Positions 39,535-48,164 of a DNA stretch of 63,682 bases are shown here, piece after piece. The DNA is taken from the NCBI RefSeq assembly GCF_900141905.1, contig NZ_FQZF01000031.1, positions 1 to 63,682 on the forward strand, written 5' to 3'. Under the pieces are notes generated by a model. The model saw only the letters and a list, made by a program, of their open reading frames with translations, was not told the origin of the DNA and did not search any database. Within the stretch, counting starts at the first letter, position 1, and every line of letters starts with the position of its first letter. The position numbers and the translations under genes are program-made. The DNA comes from Muricoccus roseus (GTDB lineage: Bacteria; Pseudomonadota; Alphaproteobacteria; Acetobacterales; Acetobacteraceae).

Positions 39535-40967
39535 CAGCCCCCGGCCAGGGTCGCCCCCGGGCGCGTCATCTCCTCCGGCCGCACCCAGCGGTCGAAATCC
39601 TCGGGCTTCACATGGCCGAGCTGCGCCGCGGCGTCTCGCAGCGTCAGGTTCTCGGCCAGCGCCTTCTTCCCGATCTGCACGGCCTTGTCGTAGCCGATCT
39701 TCGGGTTCAGCGCCGTCACCAGCATCAGCGACTTCGCCAGGTTCTCGGCGATCCGCTCCCGGTTCGGCTCCAGCTTGTCCACCATGTTGTGGGCGAAGCT
39801 GGCGGCGGAATCGCCCAGCAGGGTGGCGGATTGCAGCACCGCCTGGATGATGACGGGCTTGAAGACGTTCAGCTCCAGATGTCCCTGCGCGCCGGCCACG
39901 GTGACCGTGGTCGTGTTCCCCATCACCTGCGCGCAGACCATGGTCAGCGCCTCCGACTGCGTCGGGTTCGTCTTGCCCGGCATGATGGAGGAGGAGAGCC
40001 CGTCCGCCGGGATCACCAGCTCGGCGAAGCCCGCCCGCGGGCCGGAGCCCAGAAGCCGCACGTCATTCGCGATCTTGTTCAGCGAGACGGCGACCGTGTT
40101 CATCGCGCCCTGAAGGGCCACCAAGGCGTCATGCGCCATCATCCCCTCGAAGGGGTGCGGATGCGCGGTGAAGGGCAGGCCGGTGAGCGCCGCCATCCGC
40201 TCGGCGAAGACGCGGGCGAAATCGGCATGGGTGTTGAGCCCGGTGCCCGCCGCCGTGCCGCCCTGGGGCAGGCGCATCAGGTCCGGCAGTGCGGCCTTCA
40301 CGCGCGCGATCCCCAGCTCCACCTGCATCGCCCAGGCCCGGAACTCCTGGCCCAGCGTGACCGGCACCGCATCCATGAGATGCGTGCGCCCGAGCTTGAC
40401 GATCCCGTCCCATTCCGCAGCCCGCCGGGCGAGGCTGGCCTGCAGCGCCTCCAGCCCGGGGAGCAGCCGCTTCACCACCGCCTCGGCGGCCGCGACATGC
40501 ATCACCGCGGGGAAGCTGTCATTGGAGGACTGGCCGCGATTCACATGGTCGTTCGGATGCACCGGCTTCCGCGAGCCGAGCGGCTGGCCCAGCATCTGGT
40601 TCGCGCGGTTCGAGATCACCTCGTTGGCGTTCATGTTCGTCTGGGTGCCGGAGCCGGTCTGCCAGACGGGCAGGGGGAAATCCGCGTCGCGCTCATTCGC
40701 CGCGATCTCGCGCGCGGCGGCGATGATGGGGTCGGCGATCTCGGCCGGCAGCTCGCCCAGCTGCCTGTTGGCCTCGGCCGCCGCCTGCTTCTGGAGGCCC
40801 ACGGCGCGGATGAGCGAGGGCGGGAAGACCTCCGACCCGATCTGGAACAATCGCCGCGCCCGTTCAGTTTGCGGCCCCCAGAGCCGGTCGGCGGCGATCT
40901 CGATCGTGCCGAGACTGTCCGTCTCGGTGCGGGTGGGTTGGGTGCGGGTGTCTTGGGCTTGCGACAT
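39534..40967 (-). CDS. fumC: Class II fumarate hydratase FumC
   Basis: FumC interconverts fumarate and malate without an iron-sulfur cluster. The 477-residue protein has WGPQTERARRLF, GSGTQTNMNANEV, the HPNDHVNRGQSSNDSFP active-site block and the superfamily signature SSIMPGKTNPTQ. It is about 10-15 residues longer at the N-terminus than E. coli FumC (467). It is oxygen-stable, in contrast to the class I enzyme at 44292-46052. Confidence 0.97.
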   Translation of the reverse strand: MSQAQDTRTQPTRTETDSLGTIEIAADRLWGPQTERARRLFQIGSEVFPPSLIRAVGLQKQAAAEANRQLGELPAEIADPIIAAAREIAANERDADFPLPVWQTGSGTQTNMNANEVISNRANQMLGQPLGSRKPVHPNDHVNRGQSSNDSFPAVMHVAAAEAVVKRLLPGLEALQASLARRAAEWDGIVKLGRTHLMDAVPVTLGQEFRAWAMQVELGIARVKAALPDLMRLPQGGTAAGTGLNTHADFARVFAERMAALTGLPFTAHPHPFEGMMAHDALVALQGAMNTVAVSLNKIANDVRLLGSGPRAGFAELVIPADGLSSSIMPGKTNPTQSEALTMVCAQVMGNTTTVTVAGAQGHLELNVFKPVIIQAVLQSATLLGDSAASFAHNMVDKLEPNRERIAENLAKSLMLVTALNPKIGYDKAVQIGKKALAENLTLRDAAAQLGHVKPEDFDRWVRPEEMTRPGATLAGG

Positions 40968-41007
40968 GGCGGAGGAGTTGGGCAGCCGCCCCGTCAGCCG
41001 CTAGCCC

Positions 41008-42129
41008 TCAGTGCCAGCCATCGACACGCGCCCAGCGCGCGATGCTGTTACCCGTTCCGTCCAGCACGTCATACGCGCCATAGCCTCCCGCGGCCGTGAG
41101 GCAGGCATGGTTGGGATAGACCCGGACGAGGCTGCCCACGGGCAGGCGCTCGAACCAGCTCTCATCCGGCACGGGCACCATCCCATGCTCCTGATAGGCG
41201 CTGGTCACATGCAGCGGCAGCGCCGCCCCGGTCTGCGCGTCCCCGAGCGTCCCATAGGCCGTCTCGGGCGCGAAGGCATTGGCCGTGACGTCCTTCGAAA
41301 GCGCCAGCGCCCCCGCATCCAGCACCAGGGCGCGGGACTGCCGGTTGTGCCCGATCACGGTCGAGAGGACGGAAAGCGCCATGTCGTCCCAGGCGCACAT
41401 CCCGCGCGACATCTGCGCCAGGTCCCAGAAAAGGGAAACGCCGGCGCGCACCTCCGTCACCCCCGTGAGGTGCCGCGCATGCAGCAGGGTGGGCGAGGAG
41501 CCCACGGAAACGATCGGCGCCGGCATCCCGGCGCCACGGATGGCCTCGGCCGCCGAAACCGTCGCGACGCGCTCGGCCTCCGCGATATCGGCGATTGCCT
41601 CGGGATCGTTCGAGCCATAGGAATGCCCGCCATGGGTCATCACCCCCGCCAGGCGCAGGTTGCGCCCGCCATGGATGGCCCGGGCCACGGCCAGGGCCCG
41701 CTCGGGCGGCACGCCGGCGCGGTGCTCGCCGGAATCCACCTCCACCAGCACCTCATGCGGCATGGTGGCGGCCGCATCGAGCATCCCGGCCATCTCCGGC
41801 GTGTCCACCACCAGCACCAGACGCGCACCGTGGCGGCGCATCAGCGCCTCGGCACGCGGCAGGCGCGCGGGAATGGCGGTGGCGGCGAGGAGGATGTCGG
41901 TGGAGGCCCCGGAAGCCGCCAGGGCCTCCGCTTCCTTCATGGTGGAGACCGTCGCCGGGCCGGGCTGCCCGCCATGGGAGACCAGCGCGACCTCGACCGA
42001 CTTCGCGGTCTTGAAATGCGGCCGGAAGGAAACCCCCAGCGCCGCCGCCCGGTCCCGCAGGCGCCGCGCATTCGCCTCCAGCCGCGCCGCGTCCAGCAGC
42101 AGCCGCGGCGTGTCGAGCATCGTGCTCAC
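41008..42129 (-). CDS. DSD1-family PLP enzyme (D-threonine aldolase / D-serine dehydratase-like)
   Basis: The 373-residue protein has an alanine-racemase N-terminal barrel with the motif FRPHFKTAKS carrying the PLP lysine, GVMTHGGHSYG, VSVGSSPT, and a C-terminal D-ser_dehydrat domain ending RVYPNHACLTAAGGYGAYDV, where His and Cys bind a metal. Family members act on D-threonine, D-serine or beta-hydroxyaspartate; which one cannot be told. The start is a GTG overlapping the VOC stop (GTGA), with an ATG three codons later as an alternative. Confidence 0.85.
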   Translation of the reverse strand: MSTMLDTPRLLLDAARLEANARRLRDRAAALGVSFRPHFKTAKSVEVALVSHGGQPGPATVSTMKEAEALAASGASTDILLAATAIPARLPRAEALMRRHGARLVLVVDTPEMAGMLDAAATMPHEVLVEVDSGEHRAGVPPERALAVARAIHGGRNLRLAGVMTHGGHSYGSNDPEAIADIAEAERVATVSAAEAIRGAGMPAPIVSVGSSPTLLHARHLTGVTEVRAGVSLFWDLAQMSRGMCAWDDMALSVLSTVIGHNRQSRALVLDAGALALSKDVTANAFAPETAYGTLGDAQTGAALPLHVTSAYQEHGMVPVPDESWFERLPVGSLVRVYPNHACLTAAGGYGAYDVLDGTGNSIARWARVDGWH

Positions 42130-42530
42130 CGCACATCCCCATAGGAGGAGATCTCGATCAGGTTGCCATCGGGGTCGCGGCAATAGACCGAGTTGATGGT
42201 GCCGAGCGCGCCCGCCTTCTCCACCGGCCCCGCCTCGACCGTGACGCCGCAATCCCGGAGGTGCGACACCACGTCCTCCCCCATCACCGTCACAATGAAG
42301 CACAGGTCGTTGCCGCCCGGCGCGGCGCCGCGGCCGGTGAACCAGTCCTCCTGCGTCGCCTCCTTCGGGCGGAGATTGAGCTTCTGCCCGCCGAAGCGCA
42401 GCGAGGTGCGGTTGTACGGGCCGAAGCTCTCCCGCTCCATGCCCAGCACGCGCTGGTACCAGCTCGCCATGGTCTCCACGTCGTTGCAGGTGATGACCAG
42501 ATGGTCCAGGCGGTCCACGGCGAAGCGCAT
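42126..42530 (-). CDS. VOC (glyoxalase/dioxygenase superfamily) protein
   Basis: The 134-residue protein carries one complete VOC domain of two beta-alpha-beta-beta-beta modules: DRLDHLVITCNDVETMASWYQRVLGM and VYCRDPDGNLIEISSYG. The metal ligands expected of the family are His10 near the N-terminus and the glutamate in NLIEIS. The reaction is unknown; it lies 4-nt-coupled to the DSD1-family gene and 38 nt after the RidA gene, suggesting a common pathway for an amino-acid-derived aldehyde or keto acid. Confidence 0.85.
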   Translation of the reverse strand: MRFAVDRLDHLVITCNDVETMASWYQRVLGMERESFGPYNRTSLRFGGQKLNLRPKEATQEDWFTGRGAAPGGNDLCFIVTVMGEDVVSHLRDCGVTVEAGPVEKAGALGTINSVYCRDPDGNLIEISSYGDVR

Positions 42531-42568
42531 CGGGGCGGTCCTCAGAAGGGCGTGTGCGGGGGGCGTGT

Positions 42569-42958
42569 TCAGGGCGTGGGGCGGAGGCGCGCGGTCACCT
42601 CGATCTCGATCCGCATCGCATCCGTCTGCAGCCCGGCATGGATGAGGGTGGAGGCGGGGCGGGTCTCGCCGAAATGCCGGCGCAGCACGGGCCAGCAGGG
42701 TTCCCAATCCGCGCGGTCGGGCACGATGTAGAGGATGCGCACGACATCGGCGAGCGTCGCTCCGGCCTCGTCCAGGGCGGCGGCGATGTTGCGCAGCGCC
42801 TGCTCGCACTGGGCCTGCACGTCCTCGGCGATGGTCATGGTAGCGTAGTCATAGCCGGTGGTGCCCGAGACGAAGACAAGGTCCCCATCCACCACCGCGC
42901 GCGAATAGCCGATCTCGCGCTCGAAGCGCGAACCGGAGGAGATGAGGCGGCGGGTCAT
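42569..42958 (-). CDS. RidA-family enamine/imine deaminase
   Basis: The 129-residue protein has the RidA fold: SSGSRFEREIGYSRAVVDGDLVFVSGTTG near the N-terminus and the C-terminal arginine/glutamate region DAMRIEIEVTARL. RidA enzymes hydrolyse reactive enamines released by PLP enzymes, which suits its place upstream of a PLP aldolase/dehydratase gene. The ATG at 42958 was chosen over an upstream open extension of 33 codons that is Arg-rich and unlike the family. Confidence 0.88.
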   Translation of the reverse strand: MTRRLISSGSRFEREIGYSRAVVDGDLVFVSGTTGYDYATMTIAEDVQAQCEQALRNIAAALDEAGATLADVVRILYIVPDRADWEPCWPVLRRHFGETRPASTLIHAGLQTDAMRIEIEVTARLRPTP

Positions 42959-43071
42959 CCGTCCTGCTCGTCTGGCCGTTTCGGGGGCAGCAGATGGCAG
43001 GGGGCGGCCATGGCGGTCAACCCGCGCTCTGACAAGACCATTCAGGGGGCGAGCCACCCCGGACTTCTTAT

Positions 43072-43083
43072 CACGATTTCGTG
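43072..43083. promoter_or_regulatory. Short inverted repeat, possible operator
   Basis: CACGA-TT-TCGTG is a perfect 5-bp inverted repeat in the 199-bp divergent region between the RidA gene and the hydrolase-TPR gene, in an AT-richer patch of otherwise GC-rich DNA. Short palindromes arise by chance, so this is only a candidate. Confidence 0.25.
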
Positions 43084-43157
43084 GTTGTGCCGGGGAATCT
43101 GGCAGGGGCCGTGTCGTATCCAGTACCTTCTGATCACCTCAGTGAAGTGACGGCCCG

Positions 43158-44225
43158 ATGCTTCCAACTGAAACCACCTACTACAAGCTCGATCTCCTGG
43201 AGGGTGCGGAGGACCTCATCCTCGTCTTCCCCGGTTTCACGGAGAGCGAGGGGCGCTTCGGGTCGCCGACCCGCTTTTCCGGCGTGCGGGCCAGCCGTCT
43301 CCAATACACCAACATGCGGCCGGAATGGGCCACGGGCGGCATTCCCGCGCTGGTCGAGAGCATCCCGGGCATGCTCGAGGAACTCCGCCTCCTCATCGCG
43401 CAATCCGGTGCGAAGCGCGTCTACAGCTTCGGCTTCTCCTTCGGGGCCTTCGGCGCCCTTCTGTTCGGGCTGCTGCTGAAGGCCGAGCGCATCGTGGCCG
43501 TATCGGGCCAGACCGCCCTGGGAATGCCCGGCACGCGCAGCGCCCGCCTTCTGGGGCGCCGCCTGGACCTGCCCTATACCGATCTCCGCAAGGTCGCGCT
43601 GGAGCACCCGCCGAAGGAGGCGCATCTCCTCTTTGGGGAACGCGATGCCCAGGACCTCATCAGCGCCGTGCACATGGTCGGGGTGCCCGGCGTGCGGCTG
43701 CACTTCTTCCGCGGTGCCGCGCATACGCTCCCCGGCGACCTGCGGCGCGCCGGCGTCTCCCACGACCTGCTGGCCGACACGGTCTCCGGCGGCGGCCTGC
43801 TCGGCAAGCATCCCCGCCGCCTGCCCTTCGACCTGAAGCCGCGCATGGTGGAATGGATCCGCACCGGCTTCGACGCGCTGGCGGAGAACGATCCCTTCAC
43901 GGCGGAGGAGGCGTTCCGGGCGCTCGCCCAGGCCCTCCCGGGCAGTGCGATGGCCTGGCACAATCTCGGCCACAGCCTGCAGCGGCAGTCCCGCTGGGCG
44001 GAAGCGGTCCAGGCCTATGAACGCGCCATCGCTCTCGACGCGGATGACGCGACGCTCATGAGCTATGCGGCCCAGGCCATGGCGCAGGCCGGAAGGCAGG
44101 CGGAGGCCCTGGCGCTCTGCGACCGGGGGCTGGCCATCAGCCCGGGCCAGTCGCGTCTCACCCGCATCCGGCAGGCAATCGCCGCGAGGCAGGAGCAGCC
44201 GGCACTGGAGGAAAGCGCCGCCTGA
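43158..44225 (+). CDS. Alpha/beta hydrolase with C-terminal TPR repeats
   Basis: The first 235 residues of this 355-residue protein look like a compact alpha/beta hydrolase: a beta strand LILVFPGF with an oxyanion-type turn, the nucleophile elbow GFSFGA with S94, an acidic residue in FGERDAQD (D163 or D166), and H189 in GAAHTLPGD. Residues 245-335 form two to three TPR units (FTAEEAFRALAQALPGSAMA, then WAEAVQAYERAIALDADDAT). An upstream in-frame TGA fixes the ATG at 43158. No signal peptide is seen. Substrate unknown. It is transcribed alone. Confidence 0.72.
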   Translation: MLPTETTYYKLDLLEGAEDLILVFPGFTESEGRFGSPTRFSGVRASRLQYTNMRPEWATGGIPALVESIPGMLEELRLLIAQSGAKRVYSFGFSFGAFGALLFGLLLKAERIVAVSGQTALGMPGTRSARLLGRRLDLPYTDLRKVALEHPPKEAHLLFGERDAQDLISAVHMVGVPGVRLHFFRGAAHTLPGDLRRAGVSHDLLADTVSGGGLLGKHPRRLPFDLKPRMVEWIRTGFDALAENDPFTAEEAFRALAQALPGSAMAWHNLGHSLQRQSRWAEAVQAYERAIALDADDATLMSYAAQAMAQAGRQAEALALCDRGLAISPGQSRLTRIRQAIAARQEQPALEESAA

Positions 44226-44291
44226 GCGGGCGGGCCTGAGAACAGCCGTGGGGTCAGGGGCTGGCGGGCGCGAGGCCCGCCAGCCTAGCCC

Positions 44292-46052
44292 TCACTCCAG
44301 CCCGTCGTAGAAGTCGTTGCCCTTGTCATCGACCACGATGAAGGCGGGGAAGTCCTCCACCTCGATCCGCCACACGGCTTCCATGCCGAGCTCCGGATAC
44401 TCCAGCACCTCGACCTTGCGGATGCAGTCCTGCGCGAGCCGTGCCGCCGGCCCGCCGACCGAGCCGAGGTAGAAGCCGCCGAACTGCTTGCAGGCATTGG
44501 TCACCGCCTTGGAGCGGTTGCCCTTGGCCAGCATCACCAGCGAACCGCCCGCGGCCTGGAACTCGGCCACGTAGCTGTCCATGCGCCCCGCGGTGGTCGG
44601 GCCGAAGGAGCCGGTGGGCATGCCCTCAGGTGTCTTGGCCGGGCCCGCGTAATAGACCGGGTGGTTCTTGATGTAATCCGGGAGCCCCTGACCCGCGTCC
44701 AGCCGCTCCTTCAGCTTCGCATGGGCGATGTCGCGCGCCACGACGATGGTGCCGGTGAGCGACACGCGGGTCTTCACCGGGTGCTTCGACAGCTCGGCGC
44801 GGATCGCATCCATCGGCTGGTTCAGGTCGATCTTCACGACCTCCCCGGCTTCCTCCAGCCCCTCCGTCTGGTCGGGCAGGAAGCGGGCGGGGTCATGCTC
44901 CAGCTGCTCCAGGAACACGCCCTCGGGCGTGATCTTCGCCTTGATCTGCCGGTCGGCCGAGCAGGAGACGCCGATGCCGATGGGAAGGCTGGCGCCATGG
45001 CGCGGCAGACGGATCACCCGCACGTCGTGGCAGAAATACTTGCCGCCGAACTGCGCGCCGATGCCGATGTTCTGCGTCAGCTTGTGGATCTCGGCCTCGA
45101 GCTCCCGGTCGCGGAAGGCATGGCCCGCCTTGCTGCCCTTCTCCGGCAGCGTGTCGTAATAGCGGGTCGAGCCCATCTTCACCGTCTTGAGGTTCGTCTC
45201 GGCCGAGGTGCCGCCGATGACGATCGAGAGGTGGTAGGGCGGGCAGGCGGAGGTGCCGAGCGTCTTGATCTTCTCCTCCAGGAAGGCGAGCAGCTTCGGC
45301 TTGTTCAGCACCGCCCGCGTCTGCTGGTAGAGGAAGGTCTTGTTGGCCGATCCGCCGCCCTTGAGGATGAACTGCAGGCTGAACTCGTCGGCATGGTAGT
45401 CGCCGGGGGAGGCGTAGATGTCGAACTGGACCGGCAGGTTGTTGCCGGTGTTCACCTCGTCATACATCGTCAGCGGCGCCATCTGCGAATAGCGCAGATT
45501 GGTCTCGGTATAGGTGCGGTGCACGCCGTAGGAGAGCGCCTCCTCCTCGTCGCCCTCCACCCAGACCCGCTGGCCCTTCTTGCCGAAGACGATGGCCGTG
45601 CCCGTGTCCTGGCACATCGGCAGCTTGCCGCCGGCCGAGATGCTGGCGTTCTTCAGCAGGTCCAGCGCCACGAAGCGGTCATTGGCGCTCGCCTCCGGGT
45701 CCTTCAGGATGTTCGCCAGCTGCTGCAGGTGCCCCGGGCGCAGCAGGTGGGAGACATCCTTGCAGGCCTCGAAGGCCAGCTGCTCCAGCACCTCGGGCTT
45801 GATCTTCAGGACCGTCTTGCCCTCCACCTCGATGGTGGAGACGCCGGCGATGTCCAGCTTGCGATAGGGGGTGGTGTCCTCGGCCAGCGGGAACATCGGG
45901 CTGAAGAGGAAGCCCGCCGTGCGCTGGGAGACGGGGGTGCCGGCATCGGCCTCCGCGCCGTCGCGGGTGGCGACCGGGGTCGCGGCGCTGCTCGGCCCGG
46001 ACGGGACCGGCGGCTGCGCGGCTTCGAGGATCTGGTCGGAAGGGGAGGTCAC
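44292..46052 (-). CDS. fumA: Class I (Fe-S) fumarate hydratase
   Basis: The protein (586 residues from the chosen start) has the class I fumarase domains: the alpha region with [13 protein letters not shown], whose cysteine is a likely cluster ligand, and the beta region ending [11 protein letters not shown]. The [4Fe-4S] enzyme is oxygen-sensitive and converts fumarate and malate in the TCA cycle. Conserved sequence begins around [12 protein letters not shown] (45896). Ahead of it lies an Ala/Pro/Ser-rich extension. I chose the GTG at 46052 because GGAGAG precedes it by 7 nt; an ATG at 46112 is an alternative. Confidence 0.9.
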   Translation of the reverse strand: MTSPSDQILEAAQPPVPSGPSSAATPVATRDGAEADAGTPVSQRTAGFLFSPMFPLAEDTTPYRKLDIAGVSTIEVEGKTVLKIKPEVLEQLAFEACKDVSHLLRPGHLQQLANILKDPEASANDRFVALDLLKNASISAGGKLPMCQDTGTAIVFGKKGQRVWVEGDEEEALSYGVHRTYTETNLRYSQMAPLTMYDEVNTGNNLPVQFDIYASPGDYHADEFSLQFILKGGGSANKTFLYQQTRAVLNKPKLLAFLEEKIKTLGTSACPPYHLSIVIGGTSAETNLKTVKMGSTRYYDTLPEKGSKAGHAFRDRELEAEIHKLTQNIGIGAQFGGKYFCHDVRVIRLPRHGASLPIGIGVSCSADRQIKAKITPEGVFLEQLEHDPARFLPDQTEGLEEAGEVVKIDLNQPMDAIRAELSKHPVKTRVSLTGTIVVARDIAHAKLKERLDAGQGLPDYIKNHPVYYAGPAKTPEGMPTGSFGPTTAGRMDSYVAEFQAAGGSLVMLAKGNRSKAVTNACKQFGGFYLGSVGGPAARLAQDCIRKVEVLEYPELGMEAVWRIEVEDFPAFIVVDDKGNDFYDGLE

Positions 46053-46212
46053 GGAAGCGCTCTCCGAAGGCTGGCCCGCCGGAGAGGCGGCAGGCGCGGG
46101 GCGGCGCGGCATTCGGCCACGCAATGGATGGGGGTGGTGTTAGCGCGCGCGGGTCCGGCGCGCCAGCAGGCAGAACAGAGATGGAAACCGGCCCCCGCCG
46201 GTTGAAGGGGGA

Positions 46213-46563
46213 TCACCCCTCCCGCAAGGCCGCCACGACCGTGATCTCCACCAGGTCCTCACCCTCCAGCGCCACGCCGAGGCAGGCGCGCTGGGGCGGG
46301 TTTTCCATGTCCACCCATTCCAGCCAGGCTTGGTTCATCTCGGCCTTCTGGCTCATATCCGTGATGTAGACTGTCGCGCTGAGCACGAGGCTGCGGTGGC
46401 TGCCCGCGGCCTCCAGCCGCGTATCCAGGGCACGGAGCGCGCCGCGCGTCTGCGCCAGCAGGCTCGGCTCCTTCTCGGGCGCGGTCACCACCGCGAAGAC
46501 GCGCCCGTCATGCACCACCGCGGCGCTCCGGCCGGGATGGCCGCCGGGGAAGCGCCGGATCAT
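46213..46563 (-). CDS. RidA/YjgF-family protein
   Basis: The 116-residue protein has the YjgF-type core: AAVVHDGRVFAVVTAPEKE, QTRGALRALDTRLEAAG, SATVYITDMSQKAEMNQAWLEWVD, and the C-terminal CLGVALEGEDLVEITVVAA. It lacks the C-terminal arginine motif (R-x-E) of archetypal RidA, having LVEITVVA instead, so it may belong to one of the other Rid subfamilies without imine deaminase activity. Its start lies 3 nt after the sspB stop. Confidence 0.8.
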   Translation of the reverse strand: MIRRFPGGHPGRSAAVVHDGRVFAVVTAPEKEPSLLAQTRGALRALDTRLEAAGSHRSLVLSATVYITDMSQKAEMNQAWLEWVDMENPPQRACLGVALEGEDLVEITVVAALREG

Positions 46564-46566
46564 GCG

Positions 46567-47088
46567 TTATTCCTTGGTCGGCCGGCGGCGGAAGGCGTCC
46601 AGGCTCACCACCTGGGCCGGCGCGTCGGGCTTGGAAGCCTCGGGCGAGGGGGGAGGGGGCTCGGACTCCACCGCATCCGGCACCGCCTCGGCTTCCGCGT
46701 CCGGAATGGCCATGTCGCCGAAGCGCAGCCCTACCCGCACATGCGGGTCCCAGAAGGCCACCAGCGCCGCGAAGGGGATCACCAGCGTCGCGGCCACGCC
46801 GCCGAAGGAGAGGCCGACGGACACCTTCTGCTCCGCCCGGTCCACCGTCAGATCCCAGAACTGGTGCTGCAGGACAATGGTCATCTCCTGCGGGTAGCGG
46901 GCCTTCAGATGGCCGGGCACCTTCGTGTCCGGATGGTCCGTGCGGAAGGTGAGATAGAAGTGGTGCTCCCCGGGCAGCCCGTTCTTCGCCGCGAATTCGA
47001 GGGCGCGCAGCGCCACGTTCCGCATCGCCTCCTCGGTCCAGCGGTCATAGGGCAGCAGGCTCTCGGGGGGCGGCGTGTGCTCGCTCAT
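46567..47088 (-). CDS. sspB: SspB-family ClpXP adaptor
   Basis: The 173-residue protein has an alphaproteobacterial SspB fold: LLPYDRWTEEAMRNVALRAL, HHFYLTFRTDHPDTKVPGHLKARYP, VLQHQFWDLTVDRAEQKVSVGLSFGG, and an acidic Pro-rich tail ending VVSLDAFRRRP that would dock on ClpX. SspB captures ssrA-tagged proteins and hands them to ClpXP. The ssrA gene itself lies about 1.1 kb away. The ATG at 47088 was chosen; upstream sequence is not conserved-looking. Confidence 0.88.
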   Translation of the reverse strand: MSEHTPPPESLLPYDRWTEEAMRNVALRALEFAAKNGLPGEHHFYLTFRTDHPDTKVPGHLKARYPQEMTIVLQHQFWDLTVDRAEQKVSVGLSFGGVAATLVIPFAALVAFWDPHVRVGLRFGDMAIPDAEAEAVPDAVESEPPPPSPEASKPDAPAQVVSLDAFRRRPTKE

Positions 47089-47155
47089 AACATCATGTCC
47101 AAGGCCGGGCGGATTATGAAGATAACCTGCGTATAGGGGAGGTTCCGCACGCGGC

Positions 47156-47731
47156 CTAGCGCCCGGCTGAAACGGCCGCCTGGGGGGAGGGGGGCGCGCC
47201 CCCGAGCACCTCCCGTACCAGCGCCGCCGGGTCCTCGGCCGGCAGGGCGCCGTCGAGCAGCAGCATGGCCAGGCCATGCACCATGCCCCAAGCCCGCAGC
47301 GAGGCGGCGCGCGAGCCGGCCTGGGCGGAAAGCGCGGCGAAGGCAGCCTCCCGCGCCGCGTCCAGCGCGGGATCGCGCCCCTTCGCGCGCGCGATCACCG
47401 GCCCGAACATCAGGCGGAAGCGCGCCGGGCGGGCCAGGGCGAAGTCCACATAGGCCACGCCCATCGCATCGAGCGGCGCATCCGGCGCGCCCGACGCCGC
47501 CTCGCGCAGCGCCTGCCCGAAGGCGGAGAAGCCGCGGGCGGCGATGGTGGCCAGCAGCGCGTCCTTGTCGGGGAAGTGGCGATAGGCCGCCGGCGCGGAC
47601 ACGCCCGCCCGCCGGGCGGCCTCGCGGAGGGAGAGCGCGCCGTCGCCGCCTTCGTCGAGCAGCTCTTCCGCGGCCGCAATGAGCGCCGCGCGCAGGTCGC
47701 CATGATGATAGGGCCGGTTGAATGTTGACAT
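47156..47731 (-). CDS. TetR-family transcriptional regulator
   Basis: The 191-residue protein starts with YHHGDLRAALIAAAEELL and the helix-turn-helix LSLREAARRAGVSAPAAYRHFPDKDALLA, with the hallmark Y-R-H-F-x-x-K. The C-terminal region (ALARPARFRLMFGPVIAR) matches the WHG-type ligand domain. It is divergent from the DUF2306 membrane-protein gene, with a 46-bp shared region containing direct repeats. Probably it represses that neighbour and itself. Confidence 0.9.
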   Translation of the reverse strand: MSTFNRPYHHGDLRAALIAAAEELLDEGGDGALSLREAARRAGVSAPAAYRHFPDKDALLATIAARGFSAFGQALREAASGAPDAPLDAMGVAYVDFALARPARFRLMFGPVIARAKGRDPALDAAREAAFAALSAQAGSRAASLRAWGMVHGLAMLLLDGALPAEDPAALVREVLGGAPPSPQAAVSAGR

Positions 47732-47766
47732 CGTTCACATCGGAGGTAAGTTAACAGCATTCACAT
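47725..47766. promoter_or_regulatory. Direct repeats in the TetR/DUF2306 divergent region
   Basis: TTGACATCGTTCACAT (47725-47740) and TTAACAGCATTCACAT (47751-47766) match at 12 of 16 positions and start 26 bp apart. The first contains a consensus -35 hexamer TTGACA reading toward the plus-strand gene. Two tandem sites over a divergent promoter suggest an operator for the TetR protein, although TetR sites are usually palindromes. Confidence 0.4.
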
Positions 47767-47777
47767 AGAGGTTTCCG

Positions 47778-48152
47778 GTGGCCATGACCATCCCTCTCCC
47801 AGTCCTCGTTCATCTCGGCTTCTCCGCCTTTGCCATGCTGGCGGTGCCCCTCGCGCTGCTGCTTCCGCGCCTGGGCCTGGCCGGGCACCGCCCCCTCGGG
47901 CGCATCGCCGCCCTGGCGCTGGCCGGCGCCGCGCTCAGCGCGCTCTTCGTGGCACGGGACGGGCTCTCGCCCCTCCACCTCCTCGCCCTGGTTCTGCTGG
48001 TGACGCTGGCGCGGGCGGTGGTGATGGTGCGCCAGGGCCGGATCGCCGCGCACCGGCGCATGATGCTGATCGCCGCAGCCAGTCTCTATGTCGCGGGCGG
48101 CGCGGCCATCTTCATGCCGGGGCGCGTGGCGCACCGGCTGCTCTTCGGCTGA
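47778..48152 (+). CDS. DUF2306-like small membrane protein
   Basis: The 124-residue protein has four hydrophobic segments (about 10-30, 42-60, 63-82 and 96-115) with the motif GRIAAHRRMM before the last helix and FMPGRVAHRLLFG at the end. These are the features of the DUF2306 membrane family. The function is not known. It is divergent from the TetR gene. A second ATG two codons later is also plausible. Confidence 0.75.
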   Translation: MAMTIPLPVLVHLGFSAFAMLAVPLALLLPRLGLAGHRPLGRIAALALAGAALSALFVARDGLSPLHLLALVLLVTLARAVVMVRQGRIAAHRRMMLIAAASLYVAGGAAIFMPGRVAHRLLFG

Positions 48153-48164
48153 ATGAAGTAGGTG

